Shown piece after piece: positions 1 to 8,537 of a DNA stretch of 64,000 bases (positions are counted from its first letter, which is position 1; each line of letters begins with the position of its first letter). A program made the position numbers and the translations under genes. Source of the DNA: Alloyangia pacifica (GTDB lineage Bacteria > Pseudomonadota > Alphaproteobacteria > Rhodobacterales > Rhodobacteraceae). Location: positions 1,380,001 through 1,444,000 of the forward strand of contig NZ_CP022189.1 of the NCBI RefSeq assembly GCF_003111685.1. Reading direction: 5' to 3'. The notes under the pieces are model-generated. The model searched no databases. It worked only from the letters and a program-made list of their open reading frames with translations, and was not told the origin of the DNA.

Positions 1-52
1 GCTCTTCGGCAATATCGGCGGCCTGACCCTCGGCGATCTCGACCAGCAATGA
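1..52 (+). CDS. C-terminal end of an unidentified gene
   Basis: The window opens inside a rightward reading frame that ends with a TGA at 50-52. Only the last 16 residues are visible, ending in LGDLDQQ. The frame stops 10 bases before the olsB start, so the two genes are probably cotranscribed. Nothing in so short a tail identifies the protein. Confidence 0.5.
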   Translation, partial: LFGNIGGLTLGDLDQQ

Positions 53-62
53 GGCGCTGACC

Positions 63-824
63 ATGTCCTCCCGCGTGCAGGATGATGCTTCGGGGGAGGA
101 CGGTCTGATCCTGTCCCGTGGCCGATTCCAGGCACGCTCCGCCGCGGGTGCCGAAGACGTGAAGGCGGCGCAGGCGTTGCGCGGGCTGGCGTTTTTCGGC
201 CCCGGCAAGGGCCCCGATGCCGACGCGCTGGACGGCCGTTGCCGCCATGTTCTGGTCGAGGATGAGACCGGCCAGTTGCTCGCCTGCTTCCGCTACCTCT
301 GGCTCGAGACCAGCGCCGAGATCGGCCGCAGCTATTCGGCGCAATACTACGATCTTTCCCGGCTCGAGGGCTACGGCGGGCCACTGATCGAACTCGGGCG
401 CTTCTGTACCCGGCCGGGGCTGGTCGATCCCGATGTGTTGCGGCTGGCCTGGGGCGCGATCGCCGCCCTCGTCGATCGGGGCGGCGCGCGGCTGCTCTTC
501 GGCTGCGCCAGCTTCACCGGCACCGACGCGGCGCGCTACGATCCGGCCTTCGGCGTCCTGCGTGCCCGCCACGCCGCCCCGGCGCGCTGGCAGATCGGTG
601 TCAAGGCGGCCGAGGTGGTGCGCTTCTCCCCGGCCACCAGCGAGGCGCGTGGGGCCCTCAAGCTGATCCCGCCGCTCCTGCGCACTTACCTCGGGATGGG
701 AGGCTGGGTGAGCGATCACGCCGTGGTGGACCGGCAGATGAACACGCTGCATGTCTTCACCGGTGTCGAAACCGCGGCGATCCCGCCGGCTCGCACCCGG
801 GCATTGCGGGCGATCGCGGGGTAG
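63..824 (+). CDS. olsB: L-ornithine N(alpha)-acyltransferase (OlsB-like GNAT)
   Basis: This 253-residue protein matches the OlsB/hemolysin-like acyltransferase family, which transfers a 3-hydroxyacyl chain from acyl carrier protein to ornithine in the first step of ornithine-lipid synthesis, a phosphorus-free membrane lipid made by many Rhodobacteraceae. Visible family features are the central CRHVLVEDE and ACFRYLWLE strands, the ELGRFCTRPG segment around residues 117-126 and the LLFGCASFTGTD core that follows. The length is normal for alphaproteobacterial OlsB. The ATG at 63 lies just after the upstream stop and is the simplest start. The OlsA partner that adds the second acyl chain is not next to it in the visible sequence. 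Assignment rests on recognising the family, not on alignment. Confidence 0.8.
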   Translation: MSSRVQDDASGEDGLILSRGRFQARSAAGAEDVKAAQALRGLAFFGPGKGPDADALDGRCRHVLVEDETGQLLACFRYLWLETSAEIGRSYSAQYYDLSRLEGYGGPLIELGRFCTRPGLVDPDVLRLAWGAIAALVDRGGARLLFGCASFTGTDAARYDPAFGVLRARHAAPARWQIGVKAAEVVRFSPATSEARGALKLIPPLLRTYLGMGGWVSDHAVVDRQMNTLHVFTGVETAAIPPARTRALRAIAG

Positions 825-933
825 CGGCGGTGTGACGGGGCTCTGTCCCGAGCCGCTGCGCACCTTTCCCCCGGGATATCTGGACCTAGAAGATAGACCC
901 AAAACTCTAGACGCAAGACCAGGAGAGGCGGCG

Positions 934-2043
934 GTGGCGACCTTCATCGGCTCGGAAATCTATCGCGGCTCGCGCTACGGGCGGCTGCACCCGCTGTCGA
1001 TCGAACGGGTGCCGGCGGTGATCGACCTCTGTCGGGCGCTCGGCTGGCTCCCCGAGGCGCAGTGGCGGGTCTCGCCGCGGGCCAAGCCCGCGGCCCTCAC
1101 CGGCTTCCATGCACCGCGCTACGTGGCGGCGCTGCAGGCGGCTGAGGCCGCGGGGACGGTGAGCGAGGAGGTGCGCCAGCGCCACGGGCTCGGCACCCTG
1201 TCGAACCCGGTCTTTCCCGAGATGTACCGGCGTCCCGCCACGGCGGTGGGCGGCGGTCTGCTGGCCGCCGAGATCGTCGGAGCGCAGGGCGGCACGGTGT
1301 TCAATCCCGGCGGCGGGACGCATCACGCGCTGGCTGATCGGGCCAGCGGTTTTTGCTTTCTCAACGAGCCGGTGCTGACCATTCGCCACCTGCTGAGCCT
1401 CGGGATGCGCCGGGTGGCCTATGTCGACATCGACGCCCATCACGGCGACGGGGTGGAGATCGCCTTCGACGGCTCGGAGCAGGTGCGGGTGATTTCGGTG
1501 CACGAGGCGCGGCGCTGGCCGTTCACCGGCGCGCTGGCCGACCGGGCCGGGGGGGCGGCCTTCAACATGCCGGTGCCGCGGGAGTTCAACGACACGGAAT
1601 TCGCGCTGGTGCTCGAGGAGATGATTCTGCCCGCCGTGGCGGCCTTTCAGCCCGATGCGATCTTCCTGCAGTGCGGGGCGGATGCGGTGCTCGAGGATCC
1701 GCTGGCGCGGCTGGCGCTGTCGAACCGTTCGCATGCGCGGGCCGCGGCGGCGCTGCGCGGGCTGGCCCCGGCGCTGATCGTCTCGGGCGGCGGCGGCTAC
1801 AACCCCTGGAGCGCGCCGCGCTGCTGGTCGCTGGTCTGGGCGACGCTCTCGGGCCGCGCGGTGCCCGAGCGGCTTCCCGAAGCGGCGCAGGCGGTGCTGC
1901 GTCGGCAAGTCTGGGCGCGCAAGGGGCGGCCCTCGGAGGCGCTGCTCACCACGCTGCGGGATGCGCCGCGCGAAGGGCCGGTGCGGGGCGACGTGCGCGA
2001 GGGCGTGCGGCTGCTGCGCGAGCGGCTGCGGGCGGAGCATTGA
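934..2043 (+). CDS. Histone deacetylase-family hydrolase (AcuC/HDAC-like)
   Basis: A 369-residue member of the arginase/deacetylase superfamily. Bacterial members remove acetyl groups from lysines, polyamines or small amides; the substrate here is unknown. The zinc-site signatures are intact: the His pair at 130-131 in GGGTHHA, the metal loop VDIDAHHGDG at 164-173, the downstream Asp in QCGADAV, and the GGGGY segment carrying the catalytic Tyr. A GTG at 934 is chosen because AGGAGAG at 921-927 sits at good spacing and residues begin as MATFIGSEIY; the reading frame is open further upstream without sequence resembling the family. The gene follows olsB by about 110 bases, and the tRNA-Gly on the other strand lies beyond it. 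Confidence 0.85.
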   Translation: MATFIGSEIYRGSRYGRLHPLSIERVPAVIDLCRALGWLPEAQWRVSPRAKPAALTGFHAPRYVAALQAAEAAGTVSEEVRQRHGLGTLSNPVFPEMYRRPATAVGGGLLAAEIVGAQGGTVFNPGGGTHHALADRASGFCFLNEPVLTIRHLLSLGMRRVAYVDIDAHHGDGVEIAFDGSEQVRVISVHEARRWPFTGALADRAGGAAFNMPVPREFNDTEFALVLEEMILPAVAAFQPDAIFLQCGADAVLEDPLARLALSNRSHARAAAALRGLAPALIVSGGGGYNPWSAPRCWSLVWATLSGRAVPERLPEAAQAVLRRQVWARKGRPSEALLTTLRDAPREGPVRGDVREGVRLLRERLRAEH

Positions 2044-2102
2044 CGGCCCACGGCACGACGCGTCTGGGGGACCTGCGCAAAACCCGGAATTTTCGGAGGA
2101 GT

Positions 2103-2176
2103 TGGAGCGGGTAGCGGGAATCGAACCCGCGCGTTCAGCTTGGGAAGCTGACAGGCTACCATTACATCATACCCGC
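2103..2176 (-). tRNA. tRNA-Gly (anticodon CCC)
   Basis: Read on the minus strand, the 74 bases fold as a tRNA starting GCGGGTA at 2176 and ending TACCCGC, T, CCA. The anticodon stem TCAGC/GCTGA encloses TTCCCAA, giving anticodon CCC for glycine codon GGG. The T-arm contains GGTTCGATTCC, and the CCA end is encoded. It lies between the convergent deacetylase and ASKHA genes. Confidence 0.95.
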
Positions 2177-2326
2177 GCTCTGAAGGCTGATCTACGCGGG
2201 CGACGCGGGCGCGTCAAGCGGGCGCGGCGCAGATTTCTCGCGGTCCGGCGGCGCGGGGCTGGCAACAGCAAGCTGGCGGCCGCGCGCTGCTGCGGCTGGC
2301 CGACGTGCCGCGCTCTCGGCCGTCGT

Positions 2327-4354
2327 CTAGCGCCGCCTGCGGCGGGGGCCCTCGGTGTTGAACGATGGCTCGGGCAGGGGCGTGGCGCGGCGAGTCTCGG
2401 CGAAGGGAGCGCTGGCATGGGGGATCGCGCTCGCGGCAACGAAATGCTCCTGGAAGCGCGGTTCGATGGCGGTTTCGACCTTGGTGATCTGCCGCACAAG
2501 CACTTCGATACGGCGCCGGGCCGCGAGGCTGCAGAGCGCGATGCGCGCGCCCGTGCCGGCGGCATTGCCTGCCGAGGTGACGCGCGCCAGCGGCACGTCG
2601 GGGATCATCCCCAGCACCAGCGCGTGCCGCGGCGAGATATGCGCACCGAAGGCCCCGGCCAGCACGACCCTGTCGACCTTGTCCACGCCCATTTCGTCCA
2701 TCAGCAGCCGCGCACCCGCGTAAAGCGCGGCTTTCGCCAGCTGGATGGCGCGGATGTCGGCCTGGGTGACGGTGATCACGGGGCCTCCCGCGGCGCTGCC
2801 TTCGTGGATGAGATAGGCATGCGTGCGGCCTTCGGGGAGCATGCGCGGGGTGCCGGTCTGCTGCGCCGAGCCGATGAGCCCCCCCGCGTCCACCAGCCCG
2901 GCCATGCGCATTTCCGCCACCGCCTCGATGATGCCCGAGCCGCAAAGCCCGGTGACGCCGCTGCGCGCGGTGGCCTCGGCAAAGCCCGGCGCGTCGGACC
3001 ACAGGTCGCAGCCGATGACCCGGAAGAGCGGCTCCTTGGTGTCGGGGTCGATGCGGATCGCCTCGATGGCGCCCGGGGCGGCGCGCTGGCCGGAGCTGAT
3101 CTGCGCGCCTTCGAACGCGGGTCCGGTGGGCGAGGAGCAGGCGAGCACCCGCTGCCTGTTGCCGAGAAGGATCTCGGCGTTGGTGCCGACGTCGACGGTG
3201 AGCACCAGATCTTCGGACCGGTCGGGCGCCGCCGAGAGCGCGACGGCGGCGGCATCGGCGCCCACGTGGCCGGCGATGAGCGGCAGCAGGTAGGCTTGCG
3301 CGCCGGGCGGCAGAGCGGTGAGACCGAGGTCGCGCGCCGGCAGGTTCTGCGCCGAGGAAGTGGCCAGCGCAAAAGGGGCCTGTCCCAGCTCCACCGGGTC
3401 GAGGCCGAGCAGCAGGTGGTGCATTACCGGGTTCCCGACGAGGGTCAGATCAAGGATCCGGCCCGTCTCGATGTCTGCTTTGGCGGCGATGTCCTGCACC
3501 AGGGAGTTCAGCCCGGCGCGCACGGCGGCGGTCATTTCGGCCGCGCCGCCGGGGTTCATCATCGCGTAGGAGACGCGTGACATGAGATCCTCGCCAAAGC
3601 GGATCTGCGGGTTCATTGTTCCGGCAGAGGCGAGGACATCGCCGCTGCGCAGCGAGACGAGATGTGCGGCGATGGTGGTCGAGCCAAGGTCGATGGCCAG
3701 CCCGAGCAGATCGCCCTCCAGCAGCCCCGGCCAGAGCGCGGTGATGCGCGGCGCGGTCTCGGCGGAGCTCCGGTGCAGCGCGGCGGTGACGGTCCAGTTG
3801 CCCTCGCGCAGGGTGGTCTGCAGGCTGGCGAGCAGCGCAGGCTCTATCGTGGCACCCTCTATGTCCCATTGCGCGCGCAGCGCCTCGGTGAGCCGTTCGA
3901 GATCGCCCGACGGCGCATGCATGTCCGGTGGCGCGACCTCGACGAGACAGAGGCGCAGCGCCGGGTCCATTTCGACCGGGCGGGCCTCGGCGTCCTTGCG
4001 AATGACCTGCCGGTGTAGCTGGCTCTCGGGGGGCACGTCGATCACCACGTCCGAAAGGATCCGCGCCTGGCAGCCGAGCCGCCGTCCGGGGGCAAGGCCG
4101 CGTTTCTCGGCGTAGCGGGCCTCGGTTGCGTTCCAGTCGGAGAGCGCGGTCTCGGTGGAGGTGATGCCATGCTTGGCGAACTGACCGAAAGCGGGGGCGA
4201 TCTGGCAGCGCGAGCAGATCCCACGCCCGCCGCAGACCGAGTCGAGATCAACGCCGAGCCGCCGAGCCGCCTCGAGCACCGGCGTTCCGACGGGCACGCG
4301 GCCGCGCTTGCCGGAGGGCATGAAGACGACGAGGGGGGCGTGGGGCTCGGTCAT
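2327..4354 (-). CDS. ASKHA-domain ferredoxin (corrinoid-activation, RamA/DUF4445-like)
   Basis: This 675-residue protein joins an N-terminal [2Fe-2S] ferredoxin domain to a C-terminal ASKHA (actin/hexokinase-type) ATPase domain. Cluster cysteines are at 41, 47, 50 and 95 (C-x5-C-x2-C-x44-C, seen as CGGRGICSRC and RRLGCQ). The ATPase phosphate-1 loop is AIDLGSTTIAAHL near 220-232 and the phosphate-2 loop is VDVGTNAEILL. Family members (RamA, RACo) use ATP to reduce inactive Co(II) corrinoid proteins back to Co(I) for methyl transfer. The ATG at 4354 is the first start after which the ferredoxin fold begins; the frame runs open back into tyrS on the same strand but that part is out-of-frame tyrS sequence. 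The tyrS terminator upstream suggests its own promoter. No cognate corrinoid protein or methyltransferase of the Mtb/Mtt type is adjacent. Confidence 0.85.
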   Translation of the reverse strand: MTEPHAPLVVFMPSGKRGRVPVGTPVLEAARRLGVDLDSVCGGRGICSRCQIAPAFGQFAKHGITSTETALSDWNATEARYAEKRGLAPGRRLGCQARILSDVVIDVPPESQLHRQVIRKDAEARPVEMDPALRLCLVEVAPPDMHAPSGDLERLTEALRAQWDIEGATIEPALLASLQTTLREGNWTVTAALHRSSAETAPRITALWPGLLEGDLLGLAIDLGSTTIAAHLVSLRSGDVLASAGTMNPQIRFGEDLMSRVSYAMMNPGGAAEMTAAVRAGLNSLVQDIAAKADIETGRILDLTLVGNPVMHHLLLGLDPVELGQAPFALATSSAQNLPARDLGLTALPPGAQAYLLPLIAGHVGADAAAVALSAAPDRSEDLVLTVDVGTNAEILLGNRQRVLACSSPTGPAFEGAQISSGQRAAPGAIEAIRIDPDTKEPLFRVIGCDLWSDAPGFAEATARSGVTGLCGSGIIEAVAEMRMAGLVDAGGLIGSAQQTGTPRMLPEGRTHAYLIHEGSAAGGPVITVTQADIRAIQLAKAALYAGARLLMDEMGVDKVDRVVLAGAFGAHISPRHALVLGMIPDVPLARVTSAGNAAGTGARIALCSLAARRRIEVLVRQITKVETAIEPRFQEHFVAASAIPHASAPFAETRRATPLPEPSFNTEGPRRRRR

Positions 4355-4467
4355 GGGCTCAGGATGCGCGCGCGGGACGGCGGCGACATGTCCGAAAGCG
4401 GCAGGCTGTGCGGTGGCGGCGTCGTGCCGGGGCCAAGACGGCCCGAAGTTGCCGGGCGAGCGCGTGC

Positions 4468-4501
4468 GCGTCCGGCGCGTGTGGCTCGGCGCGCCGGACG
4501 C
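4468..4501 (-). other. Perfect 12-bp inverted repeat between tyrS and the ASKHA gene
   Basis: The arms GCGTCCGGCGCG (4468-4479) and CGCGCCGGACGC (4490-4501) are perfectly complementary around a 10-base loop. The element directly follows the tyrS terminator on the minus strand and precedes the ASKHA start by about 110 bases. It has no U-tract, so it may be a second termination/stability hairpin of tyrS or a structure in the ASKHA leader. Confidence 0.55.
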
Positions 4502-4502
4502 A

Positions 4503-4530
4503 GAAAGGGCGGCACCCTCCGGCACCGCCC
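4503..4530 (-). terminator. Intrinsic terminator of tyrS
   Basis: On the minus strand GGCGGTGCC-GGAG-GGTGCCGCC forms a 9-bp stem (two G-U pairs) with a tetraloop, followed by CCTTTCTG. It begins about 25 bases after the tyrS stop codon. Confidence 0.7.
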
Positions 4531-4554
4531 CTCCGAGACTCGGCTCTGAAGGCC

Positions 4555-5805
4555 TTAGCCCAATTTCACCAGCGCGTGGCGCTTCTTGCCCGCCGAAAGC
4601 TTCACCGGCGCAGAGAGCGCGGCGGCGTCGAGCATCAGACCGGCGTCGGTCAGCGGCTGGTCGTCGAGCCGCGCGCCGTTCTCCGTGATCAGCCGCTTGG
4701 CTTCCTTGCCCGACTTGGCGAGACCCGCGCGGACGATCACCTGCACGATGGAGATGCCCTCTCCGATCTCGTCTGCGGTCAGCTCCAGCGTCGGCAGATC
4801 GTCGCCCACGCCGCCCTTCTCGAAGACCTCGCGCGCGGTCGCCTCGGCCGCCGCAGCCGCCTCGGCGCCGTGGCAGAGCGTGGTGACCTCGTTGGCGAGG
4901 ATGATCTTCGCCTCGTTGATCTCGGAGCCCTGCAGCGATCCGAGCCGCTCGCATTCCTCGACCGGCAGTTCGGTGTAGAGCTTCAGGAACCGGCCGGTGT
5001 CGGCGTCGGTGGTGTTGCGCCAGAACTGCCAGAACTCGTAGGGGCTCAGCATGTCGGCGTTGAGCCACATGGCGCCGCCCTGGCTCTTGCCCATCTTGCG
5101 GCCGTCCGAGGTGGTCAGCAGCGGCGAGGTGAGCCCGTAGATCTCGTGGTCGAGCACGCGGCGGGTCAGATCGATGCCGTTGACGATGTTGCCCCACTGG
5201 TCCGAGCCGCCCATCTGCAGCACGCAGCCGTAGCGGCGGTTCAGCTCGAGGAAGTCATAGGCCTGAAGGATCATGTAGTTGAACTCGAGGAACGACAGCG
5301 ACTGCTCGCGGTCGAGGCGCGATTTTACCGATTCAAACGAGAGCATCCGGTTCACCGAGAAGTGCCGCCCGATGTCGCGCAGGAACTCGAGGTAGTTGAG
5401 CCCGTCGAGCCACTCGGCGTTGTTGAGCATCAGCGCATCGGTCTCTTCGCCGCCATAGCTGAGGTACTTGGCAAAGACCTGCTTCATGCCCGCGATGTTG
5501 GCGTCGATCTGCTCCGGCCCGAGCAGCGGGCGCTCGTCCGAGCGGAACGAGGGGTCGCCCACCTTGGTGGTGCCGCCGCCCATCAGGGTGATCGGCTTGT
5601 GGCCGGTCTTCTGCAGCCAGCGCAGCATCATGATGTTGAGCAGGTGACCCACGTGCAGCGACTTCGCCGTCGCGTCATAGCCGATATAGGCGGTGACCAC
5701 GCCCTTGCACAGCGCCTCGTCGAGGCCCTGATAATCGGTGCAATCGGCAAGGTAGCCGCGCTCGATCATGACGCGCATGAAGTCCGATTTGGGATGGTAG
5801 GTCAT
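4555..5805 (-). CDS. tyrS: Tyrosine--tRNA ligase
   Basis: A 416-residue class I aminoacyl-tRNA synthetase that charges tRNA-Tyr in the cytoplasm. The adenylate-binding HIGH-type motif is HVGH at 51-54, preceded by the tyrosine-pocket segment [11 protein letters not shown], and the KMSKS loop is present as RKMGKS. The C-terminus carries the short S4-like tRNA-binding domain ending in [10 protein letters not shown]. Length is normal for the TyrS type. The ATG at 5805 is preceded by AGAGGGA and diverges from anmK with an intergenic space of about 50 bases. An intrinsic terminator follows the stop. Confidence 0.97.
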   Translation of the reverse strand: MTYHPKSDFMRVMIERGYLADCTDYQGLDEALCKGVVTAYIGYDATAKSLHVGHLLNIMMLRWLQKTGHKPITLMGGGTTKVGDPSFRSDERPLLGPEQIDANIAGMKQVFAKYLSYGGEETDALMLNNAEWLDGLNYLEFLRDIGRHFSVNRMLSFESVKSRLDREQSLSFLEFNYMILQAYDFLELNRRYGCVLQMGGSDQWGNIVNGIDLTRRVLDHEIYGLTSPLLTTSDGRKMGKSQGGAMWLNADMLSPYEFWQFWRNTTDADTGRFLKLYTELPVEECERLGSLQGSEINEAKIILANEVTTLCHGAEAAAAAEATAREVFEKGGVGDDLPTLELTADEIGEGISIVQVIVRAGLAKSGKEAKRLITENGARLDDQPLTDAGLMLDAAALSAPVKLSAGKKRHALVKLG

Positions 5806-5816
5806 CGTGGATCCCT

Positions 5817-5841
5817 CTTATAGTCCGAAAGTTCCTATAAG
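5817..5841. promoter_or_regulatory. Symmetric divergent -10 region between tyrS and anmK
   Basis: CTTATAG (5817-5823) and CTATAAG (5835-5841) form a perfect inverted repeat with an 11-base spacer. Each arm looks like a -10 element on its own strand, TATAAG reading toward anmK. This suggests overlapping, oppositely directed promoters for the two genes, although clear -35 boxes are not evident. Confidence 0.4.
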
Positions 5842-5857
5842 CGCGGGGAAGGCGAAG

Positions 5858-6985
5858 GTGAAGGGCAAGTTGGGTGCACGCTCCGTTTGGGCACTGGGGT
5901 GTATGTCGGGAACCTCTCTCGACGGGGTGGACGCGGCGCTGATCCGCACCGACGGGGCAGAGATCAACGAATTCGGGCGCTCTGGCTACCGGCCCTATAC
6001 CGAGGCCGAGCGCCGGGTGCTCAAGGCCGCGCTGGGGCGCTGGCCCGATGACGGCAAAACGCCGGGCCTCCAAGAGGCGCTCAAGGTCGTGCAGCGCGCC
6101 CATGCCGAGCTGCTCGCCGAGTTCCCCGAGGCCGAACTGGTGGGCTTTCACGGCCAGACGCTGGCGCATGAGCCACACGGTCGCGGCACGCATCAGCTTG
6201 GGGACGGCGCGGCGCTGGCCGAGGCGCTCGGGCGCGACGTGGTCTGGGATTTCCGCTCCGCCGACGTGGCTCTCGGGGGCGAGGGCGCACCCTTGGCGCC
6301 CTTCTATCATTTCGCCTGCGCGCGGAAGATGGGGGCCGAGGCGCCCGTGGCCTTCCTCAACCTCGGCGGGGTCGGCAACCTCACCTGGGTGGACCCGCGC
6401 AAACCTGCGCCCGAGGCGCCCGGCGCGCTGCTGGCCTTCGACACCGGGCCCGCCAATGCGCCGATCAACGATCTGGTGGGAGAGCGGCTCGGTCTCGACT
6501 GCGATCGCGACGGCGCGCTGGCGGCGCGGGGCCAGGTGGTCGACGGGGCTTTGGAGCTTTTCCTCGAAGAGGGCTTCTTCCGCCGCATGCCGCCGAAATC
6601 CCTCGATCGGGATGATTTCTCGCTGATGCTGGACCTCGTGCGCGAGCTTTCCGACCCCGATGCCGCCGCCACGATGACCGCCATGGCCGCTGCTGCGGTG
6701 ATGCAGGGCATGGAGCATTGCCCGATCCCGCCCGAGAGGCTGCTGGTCACCGGCGGCGGGCGACACAACCCGGTGATGATGGCGATGTTGCAGGCCGGGC
6801 TTGACTGCCCGGTGGTGCCGGTCGAAGAGGCCGGGCTCGACGGCGACATGCTCGAGGCGCAGGCGTTCGGATTCCTTGCCGTGCGCGTGGCGCAGGGCTG
6901 GCCGACCTCGGGGCCCTCGACCACGGGTGTGGCCGCGCCGGTCGGCGGCGGCCAGGTGTCGCGGGTCGGCTCGCTGGTGCGCTGA
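5858..6985 (+). CDS. anmK: Anhydro-N-acetylmuramic acid kinase
   Basis: AnmK cleaves and phosphorylates 1,6-anhydro-MurNAc released from cell-wall turnover to MurNAc-6-phosphate. The protein (375 residues from this start) has the ATP-binding motif [15 protein letters not shown] at its N-terminus, [10 protein letters not shown], the [12 protein letters not shown] segment and the C-terminal [11 protein letters not shown] signature. A GTG at 5858 is preferred, with GGGGAAGG a few bases upstream and ten residues before WALGCMSGT; an ATG at 5807 abuts tyrS and would leave no room for a promoter. A TTG at 5870 is a further possibility. Confidence 0.92.
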   Translation: MKGKLGARSVWALGCMSGTSLDGVDAALIRTDGAEINEFGRSGYRPYTEAERRVLKAALGRWPDDGKTPGLQEALKVVQRAHAELLAEFPEAELVGFHGQTLAHEPHGRGTHQLGDGAALAEALGRDVVWDFRSADVALGGEGAPLAPFYHFACARKMGAEAPVAFLNLGGVGNLTWVDPRKPAPEAPGALLAFDTGPANAPINDLVGERLGLDCDRDGALAARGQVVDGALELFLEEGFFRRMPPKSLDRDDFSLMLDLVRELSDPDAAATMTAMAAAAVMQGMEHCPIPPERLLVTGGGRHNPVMMAMLQAGLDCPVVPVEEAGLDGDMLEAQAFGFLAVRVAQGWPTSGPSTTGVAAPVGGGQVSRVGSLVR

Positions 6986-7027
6986 GGACGCGCTGCGCTG
7001 CCTCGCACGCGGCGCGGCTGGCCCGGC

Positions 7028-8017
7028 TCAGCCCTCGCGCGCCTCACCTTCGACGCGCAGCGCGTCGAGACGGCGGCGGAAGCGCGGCGCGTTCAGCCGG
7101 GCGGTGACATTGGCGCAGAGCCATTCGGCCAGCAAGGGCCGGTTTTCGACGTCGAGCCGCGACAGCAGCCGCCGCAGATAGGGGGTATGGTTGCGCCGCG
7201 CGCGCAGCAGCCGGGCCATCTCGGCACGGTCCAGCCGGTCGTCGGCGGCGGCTGCGAGGATCGGGTGCACGAGGTCGAGCTCCAGCAGGTCGCCTTGTAG
7301 CGCGTCGCCCATGTAGGGCAGGCGGAACCGGCTCACGTTGCGCCGCTCGAACAGCGCGGCATGCATGGCGTCCATCCGCTCCTGCGGGTCGTAGAGCACA
7401 TAGGCCGCCTGCGCGGCGTCGATCATGTCGGGCGCGTAGCCGAAGCGCGAGGCGAAATCGACGCGGCGCATCTCGGGAAAACGGTCGTCCCATTCCGCGA
7501 TCCGTGGATCGAGCGTTGCCTGCGGCTGAAGCAACACCACCCGCGCACCGGGTGCGGCGACAGAATAGGCGGCGGCGGCATAGCCGCAGGGGCCGGCGCC
7601 GTAGAAGATCACCTTCTCGAAGGCGTCGAAGAAGCCATCGTCCAGAAGCTGGTCGAAGAAGCGGATCACCTCGGCGTCGCGGAACCAGGTGTCGGCGGTG
7701 CAGATCAGCGAAAGGCTCGACCAGCCCTCGATCGCCTGCATCTCCCAGCCGAGCGGGGTGGCGGTCTGGCTATAGGACGAGATCCCGGGCATCGACTCAA
7801 AGCTCACCAGAAGGGTGTCGCCATCCTCGACGAAGACCGCATGGTGCCGCTTGCCCAGCGGTTCGGCGAACCCGTGCTGCTCGCCGATCTCGGAGATGGC
7901 CGCGATCCAGTTGCAGCCGCTGTGCATGCTGAGGTCAACATCGGTGAGATCGAGCTCGTCGTCGGAGACGATCTCGTGCCTGAGCTGATCCGTGTTGTCC
8001 TTCATGATACCTGCCAT
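7028..8017 (-). CDS. Roseobacter alpha/beta-hydrolase-like protein, often mislabelled PAPS reductase
   Basis: A 329-residue protein recognisable as a family common in Rhodobacteraceae and frequently named phosphoadenosine phosphosulfate reductase. The sequence shows no PAPS-reductase features: there is no SGGKDS-type P-loop and no C-terminal ECGLH motif. Instead it has an alpha/beta-hydrolase-like core: FESMPGISSYS, then IFYGAGPCGYAAAAYS where a nucleophile elbow would be, then VVLLQPQATLDP. The usual nucleophile serine is replaced by Cys-Gly in GAGPCGYAA, so catalysis is uncertain. The ATG at 8017 has AGGA upstream; a second ATG at 8002 (MKDNTDQ) is possible. It is convergent with anmK, with only about 40 bases between them. 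Function is unknown. Confidence 0.7.
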   Translation of the reverse strand: MAGIMKDNTDQLRHEIVSDDELDLTDVDLSMHSGCNWIAAISEIGEQHGFAEPLGKRHHAVFVEDGDTLLVSFESMPGISSYSQTATPLGWEMQAIEGWSSLSLICTADTWFRDAEVIRFFDQLLDDGFFDAFEKVIFYGAGPCGYAAAAYSVAAPGARVVLLQPQATLDPRIAEWDDRFPEMRRVDFASRFGYAPDMIDAAQAAYVLYDPQERMDAMHAALFERRNVSRFRLPYMGDALQGDLLELDLVHPILAAAADDRLDRAEMARLLRARRNHTPYLRRLLSRLDVENRPLLAEWLCANVTARLNAPRFRRRLDALRVEGEAREG

Positions 8018-8128
8018 TGTCCTGTCGCGTCCGGTCGGGCCCGTGCTGGGGCGGCTGTTTTCCCCCACGGTAGCACCGCTCTCGGATGTTGCCAGACTGG
8101 GAGCGGAATGGGGCGGAAATATGTGGCT

Positions 8129-8482
8129 TTAGGGGTAATACGGCGGTGGTGAGGCGGCAAGAAAAATCACGGTGAGGGAGATGGTTGCACGAAATCCCGG
8201 GCCTTGCCTGCTTGCCGGGCGCGGGTCGCGGCGGCGACTAAGGGCGCGCGCCAGTTCTGGCTTCAACGGGCGCGAGGGCGGGGTCACCAGCCGCCGCCCC
8301 ATGAGCGCGCGATAGGGCTCCTCTCCCATGAGCGCGGCAAAGCGCGCCTTGCGCCCGCGCACCGCGGCGGCGGGCAGCCCGGCGCGCACCGGATCCGCCG
8401 CGAGGTGGCTGTCGAGCGCATGCAGCGCGTCATGGTTGAGCGTGGCAAAGCGCCGGGCACCCGCTGCGGGGAACCTGCGCAT
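8129..8482 (-). CDS. Possible small gene, uncharacterised
   Basis: A 117-codon leftward frame fills the otherwise empty 8.02-8.53 kb stretch. Its first two thirds use high-GC third positions and look protein-like (LNHDALHALDSHLAADP, RKARFAALMGEEPYRALM). The tail, ending in ASPPPYYP, looks less natural. After the GCGCGCGC run at 8243-8251 the neighbouring frame continues more plausibly (LVAAATRARQAGKARDFV) to a TGA at 8167-8169, so the true C-terminus may lie in the other frame, either through a frameshift in the genome or a sequencing slip. No family is recognised. The start ATG at 8482 has AAGGGAG too close upstream, so the start is uncertain too. Confidence 0.35.
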   Translation of the reverse strand: MRRFPAAGARRFATLNHDALHALDSHLAADPVRAGLPAAAVRGRKARFAALMGEEPYRALMGRRLVTPPSRPLKPELARALSRRRDPRPASRQGPGFRATISLTVIFLAASPPPYYP

Positions 8483-8537
8483 CTCCCTTGACCAGCGGAC
8501 TACTGCCGGGCAGCAATCAAAGCAGGAGGAGACCCAC

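Noticed and set aside
4355..5197. N-terminal extension of the ASKHA protein back into tyrS
   Set aside because: The extra residues are out-of-frame tyrS sequence, and the ferredoxin domain begins right after the ATG at 4354.
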